From NCBI RefSeq assembly GCF_004353225.1, contig NZ_CP037934.1, forward strand, positions 3,100,001 to 3,164,000: a DNA stretch of 64,000 bases. The letters are read 5' to 3'. The position numbers were made by a program, and so were the translations under genes. Position 1 is the stretch's first letter. Each line of letters opens with the position of its first letter. Source of the stretch: Marinobacter sp. JH2. GTDB taxonomy: Bacteria; Pseudomonadota; Gammaproteobacteria; Pseudomonadales; Oleiphilaceae. A model generated the notes under the pieces. It searched no databases. It was not told where the DNA came from and worked only from the letters and a program-made list of their open reading frames with translations. Positions 61,134 through 64,000 of this stretch are shown here, piece by piece.

Positions 61134-63401
61134 TTACAATTCGGAAGTGGCCGGCTGACCGGTAAACAAGGAGTCTTCCCGGATCGCCTTCTCAAGCTCA
61201 GCACCAGGAACTGGACGGCTGATTAGATAACCCTGCACCAAGTTGCATCGATGGGCCTGGAGAAAATGCAGCTGTTCCTTTGTTTCCACTCCTTCTGCCA
61301 CCACCTGAATACCCAGGTTGTGGGCCAGATTGATCACCGCTCGGGTAATCACCGCATCGTCATGGCGCTCCGTCACATTGGTAATGAACGAGCGGTCTAT
61401 TTTCAGCAAATCCACCGGGAAATCCCGCAGATAGCCCAATGACGAATAACCCACACCGAAGTCATCAATCGCCAGACGCGTTCCCAATTGATGCAGTTGC
61501 GATAACTGACTACGATTTTGAGCAATGTTCTGAATGAAAATCTCTTCAGTCAATTCAAGTTCAAGCATGTGCGGGGCAATATTCTCCGCCGCCAGAGCAT
61601 CTCGCACATGGTCAACCAAAGTGGCATCTTCCAGTTCTCGACCGGATAAATTCACGGCAATGCGCAAGTGTTCAAAGGGAGTTCCTTTCCAACGAGCCAA
61701 TTGACGGCACGCAGCCAACACCACCCATCGGCCAATCTCGGTAATGCGGCCACTCTCTTCCGCCAACGGAATAAACTCGACCGGCGACAGCAGGCCTCGA
61801 GTCGGGTGCTGCCAACGAATGAGGGCCTCCACGTTATTGATCTCACCCGTGTCGAGATTCAACTGAGGTTGGTAATACAGAACAAATTCATCATTCGCCA
61901 AGGCCTCGCTGAGATCCTTATCGAGCTCCAGTCGCATCATCTCTTTCTCTTGCATACCTTCGGTATAGAACTGATAGGTATTGCGGCCCTGATCTTTGGC
62001 CCGGTAAAGAGCAATATCCGCGTTGCGAATCAGAGTGTCGGCGTCGTGACCGCTTTGGGGGTATACGGCAACGCCCATGGTGGCGGTGATCTGGTGAACT
62101 TGCTCCATGGCTTCGAAAGGTTCGGCAAAGCACTGTTTGATCTCGCCAAGCAGATGGATGACATCGTCAATGTCGTCCATTTGTTGTTGGCAAATCATAA
62201 ACTCGTCACCCCCCGAGTAGGCCACAAGAATGGTTTCGTTACTGAGGCAATTCAGCCGTTCCGAAACCTTGATCAACAGTTCGTCACCAAATTGGTGACC
62301 CAGGGTGTCGTTGAGAACTTGAAAGCGGTCTAGGTCGATCATCACCAAAGCAACCTGGCGTAATTGACGATCAGCAATATTCAGAGTGTGTGACAGGTCT
62401 TGCATGAAGAAGCGACGGTTGGCCAGGCCGGTTAAGGTGTCCGTCGATTCCAAACGCTCTAGATCGACCTGAATCGCGACGCGTTCATCGACTTGACGCT
62501 CCAATTCCAGCCGCGTTCTGAGCAGTGAATGCGTACGTTTGAAGATCATCTGTCCCAACAGGGTGGTCAGACTGGCGAGTGCCCCCATTAGGATGACGCT
62601 AACAAAGGTGATACTTGGCCATTGGCTGCGTTGATTCTCGACCCAGTCCTTGGTGGGGCTAAGCGCAAGATACCAATCGAGCGAGGGGAGGCTGACGGGC
62701 ACGGATTCGCGAAATACGGCGCTGATATCATTCGATTTGTTCAGGACGTAACTGGGTTCACCACGTTGCAGTATTTCGACTTGAAACTGATCAATTATGC
62801 GTGTCGTTAACAGTTGTTTGGCCAGCACCTGCATTTTGAAGACACCAGCTATAAAGCCGTTATTCTCCGAGCCTTTACCGACGGGGTGGTAGGTCACAAT
62901 ACCTTTAGGACCTTGGCGGAGGTCGATAATGCCCGAGATGTCCGGCTGACCGGTCTCAGCTGAGCGCTCCAGTGCTCGGCGTCGCTGCTCGTTAAAGGCT
63001 ACGATGTAACCGATAACCGACGGATTTTCGTCGAAAGGTTCCAGCCACCGAATAATGAAATCTTTATCAATCCACTCGATGGCTTGATAAATGCCAAAGT
63101 CGTTGAGGTAGGTGTGGGCGTCGGCCTGCCAAACGGATTTTGATGGGTAAGCGTTGTTTTTCATGCGTTGGGCCATACGGCCCAAGGCACCTGCCTGTAC
63201 TGAAAACTCTCGCTCCAGATTGTAAGTCAGAGCTTGGGCTTCGTTTGCCAGATTGGCTTGAATTTGATCGGTATCTTTTTGAACCAGGCCTGCTCGAAGC
63301 GCCCACGCTAAGGCGAAAAAAGCCAAAAAAACAACAGCCGCGAAAAAGGGGCTCTTAAGGACGCGCGTTACAAACGGCATGCTGCACTGTGGTGGGGTCA
63401 C
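61134..63401 (-). CDS. Membrane-bound GGDEF-EAL protein with CHASE-type sensor
   Basis: This 755-residue protein has an N-terminal membrane helix (SPFFAAVVFLAFFALAWALR), a periplasmic CHASE-like domain (about residues 40-270) and a second membrane helix (ITFVSVILMGALASLTTLLG). GGDEF (YSGGDEFMI) is intact. The EAL domain has NVEALIRWQHP, ELELTEEIF, IDDFGVGYSSL and VAEGVET. Both domains look complete, so it could make or degrade c-di-GMP. The start is GTG 63401, with GGAG six bases upstream; ATG 63380 is the other choice. Confidence 0.9.
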   Translation of the reverse strand: MTPPQCSMPFVTRVLKSPFFAAVVFLAFFALAWALRAGLVQKDTDQIQANLANEAQALTYNLEREFSVQAGALGRMAQRMKNNAYPSKSVWQADAHTYLNDFGIYQAIEWIDKDFIIRWLEPFDENPSVIGYIVAFNEQRRRALERSAETGQPDISGIIDLRQGPKGIVTYHPVGKGSENNGFIAGVFKMQVLAKQLLTTRIIDQFQVEILQRGEPSYVLNKSNDISAVFRESVPVSLPSLDWYLALSPTKDWVENQRSQWPSITFVSVILMGALASLTTLLGQMIFKRTHSLLRTRLELERQVDERVAIQVDLERLESTDTLTGLANRRFFMQDLSHTLNIADRQLRQVALVMIDLDRFQVLNDTLGHQFGDELLIKVSERLNCLSNETILVAYSGGDEFMICQQQMDDIDDVIHLLGEIKQCFAEPFEAMEQVHQITATMGVAVYPQSGHDADTLIRNADIALYRAKDQGRNTYQFYTEGMQEKEMMRLELDKDLSEALANDEFVLYYQPQLNLDTGEINNVEALIRWQHPTRGLLSPVEFIPLAEESGRITEIGRWVVLAACRQLARWKGTPFEHLRIAVNLSGRELEDATLVDHVRDALAAENIAPHMLELELTEEIFIQNIAQNRSQLSQLHQLGTRLAIDDFGVGYSSLGYLRDFPVDLLKIDRSFITNVTERHDDAVITRAVINLAHNLGIQVVAEGVETKEQLHFLQAHRCNLVQGYLISRPVPGAELEKAIREDSLFTGQPATSEL

Positions 63402-63468
63402 GCTCTGCTCCGAGTTTACCTGGGCGTATTCCTAGGGGTAACGGCAGAGTCCTTTCTATCGTGAGTCG

Positions 63469-64000
63469 CTAGTTGTGAATTCGCTCATTTATAGTTATTC
63501 CGTAGGCACCGTCGGGCAGTGGTGTACGAATTTCACGAACTTTTCCATCTTCGGCTGTCTGCAGGCTCAGGTCAAGAATATATGGTGTCATTCTGTGCTT
63601 GTTTCTATCCAATACAATTTCAACCTTGGGCTTAAGTTTACGCCCGGGGTGTGTACTCACAACCCAGGCGACTTCATCGGTGTTTAGCTCCACAAGGGTG
63701 CCCGGTGGGTAAATGCCGATCATTCGAATGAAGGTTTCTACCAAATCAGCATCAAATTGTTGGCCGCGGTTTTGGTAGAGGATTTTGAGGGCTTCGGCAG
63801 GAGATCGTCCGTCCCGGTAGCAGCGGTCACTGGTAATCGCGTCGTAGGTGTCCACGATGGATATCAACCGGGCAAAACGGCTGATCTGGGATTCTGGCAG
63901 GTGTGTCGGGTAGCCGTTGCCATCCACTCGTTCGTGATGGTGCAGTGTCACATCACGAATGATGGGCTCCAGACTCTCATCTTGCTTGAGCAGATTGAAG
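63469..64000 (-). CDS. HD-GYP domain phosphodiesterase, C-terminal part (5' end off the window)
   Basis: The frame is open to the right edge of the window, so the start is missing. It shows IIRDVTLHHHERVDGNGYP, the HD-GYP signature (HHExxDGxGYP), followed by ISRFARLISIVDTYDAITSDR and a C-terminal extension of about 90 residues. HD-GYP proteins hydrolyse c-di-GMP. The sensor part, normally N-terminal, is not visible. It lies next to a GGDEF-EAL gene. Confidence 0.85.
   Translation of the reverse strand, partial: FNLLKQDESLEPIIRDVTLHHHERVDGNGYPTHLPESQISRFARLISIVDTYDAITSDRCYRDGRSPAEALKILYQNRGQQFDADLVETFIRMIGIYPPGTLVELNTDEVAWVVSTHPGRKLKPKVEIVLDRNKHRMTPYILDLSLQTAEDGKVREIRTPLPDGAYGITINERIHN

Overview
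The window looks like a chromosomal segment of a moderately GC-rich marine gammaproteobacterium, probably Marinobacter or a close relative. This rests on class Ia nrdAB, a long FadE, E. coli-like ahpC/ahpF, tpx, rnb, ompW and rhlE, a sedentary integron, and dispersed hairpin repeats. The genus is inferred from gene content and was not checked by a search.

Left edge (1-2.0 kb): the 3' end of nrdA, then nrdB, then a convergent isochorismatase-like hydrolase. Integron (2.2-9.84 kb): a broken integron integrase on the minus strand (internal deletion plus frameshift) faces an array of cassettes. Cassette 1 carries an AT-rich DUF4365 gene and cassette 2 a YkgJ-type cysteine-cluster gene. An IS1182-type element has split the attC of cassette 2. 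Cassette 3 (perhaps two merged cassettes) carries a DUF4345 membrane protein and a haloalkane-dehalogenase-like hydrolase, and cassette 4 a small membrane protein. The cassette calls rest on matching R''/R' core boxes.

9.87-15.1 kb: an AhpD-like protein divergent from a TetR regulator across a perfect palindromic operator, then an EamA exporter, a GST-nitronate monooxygenase pair, an SMR pump and an orphan PEP-CTERM protein. 15.2-17.8 kb: ahpC and ahpF, each with its own terminator and its own OxyR-type box placed identically against a predicted promoter. 17.8-34.4 kb: transglutaminase-like protein, Baeyer-Villiger-type monooxygenase, TlpA-like protein, rhlE, ompW, an HxlR/old-yellow-enzyme divergon with a tandem operator, rluF, marC, chaC, transporters, LysR, fadE and a MalY/PatB lyase.

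34.4-46.9 kb: exporters, an exported aspartoacylase-type protein, a small YqaE/Pmp3 peptide, a Nudix-MBL fusion, thioesterase, CsbD, MATE, tpx, MFS, LysR, a PhaC-like hydrolase and an acyltransferase. Four copies of a dispersed hairpin repeat lie between 38.9 and 60.7 kb. They share an apical core, but their long arms differ in sequence while staying self-complementary. 46.95-52.8 kb: a tightly packed six-gene minus-strand cluster of exported or lipid-anchored envelope proteins, including LpoB-like, YcfL-like and glycine-zipper lipoproteins. 53-64 kb: rnb, a diguanylate cyclase, a copper operon (merR-copA-37-aa membrane peptide-DUF411), a zinc-ribbon membrane protein, a GGDEF-EAL protein and the end of an HD-GYP phosphodiesterase.

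No rRNA, tRNA or CRISPR array was seen. The strongest leads are the covarying hairpin family, the decayed but readable integron, and the six-gene envelope cluster.
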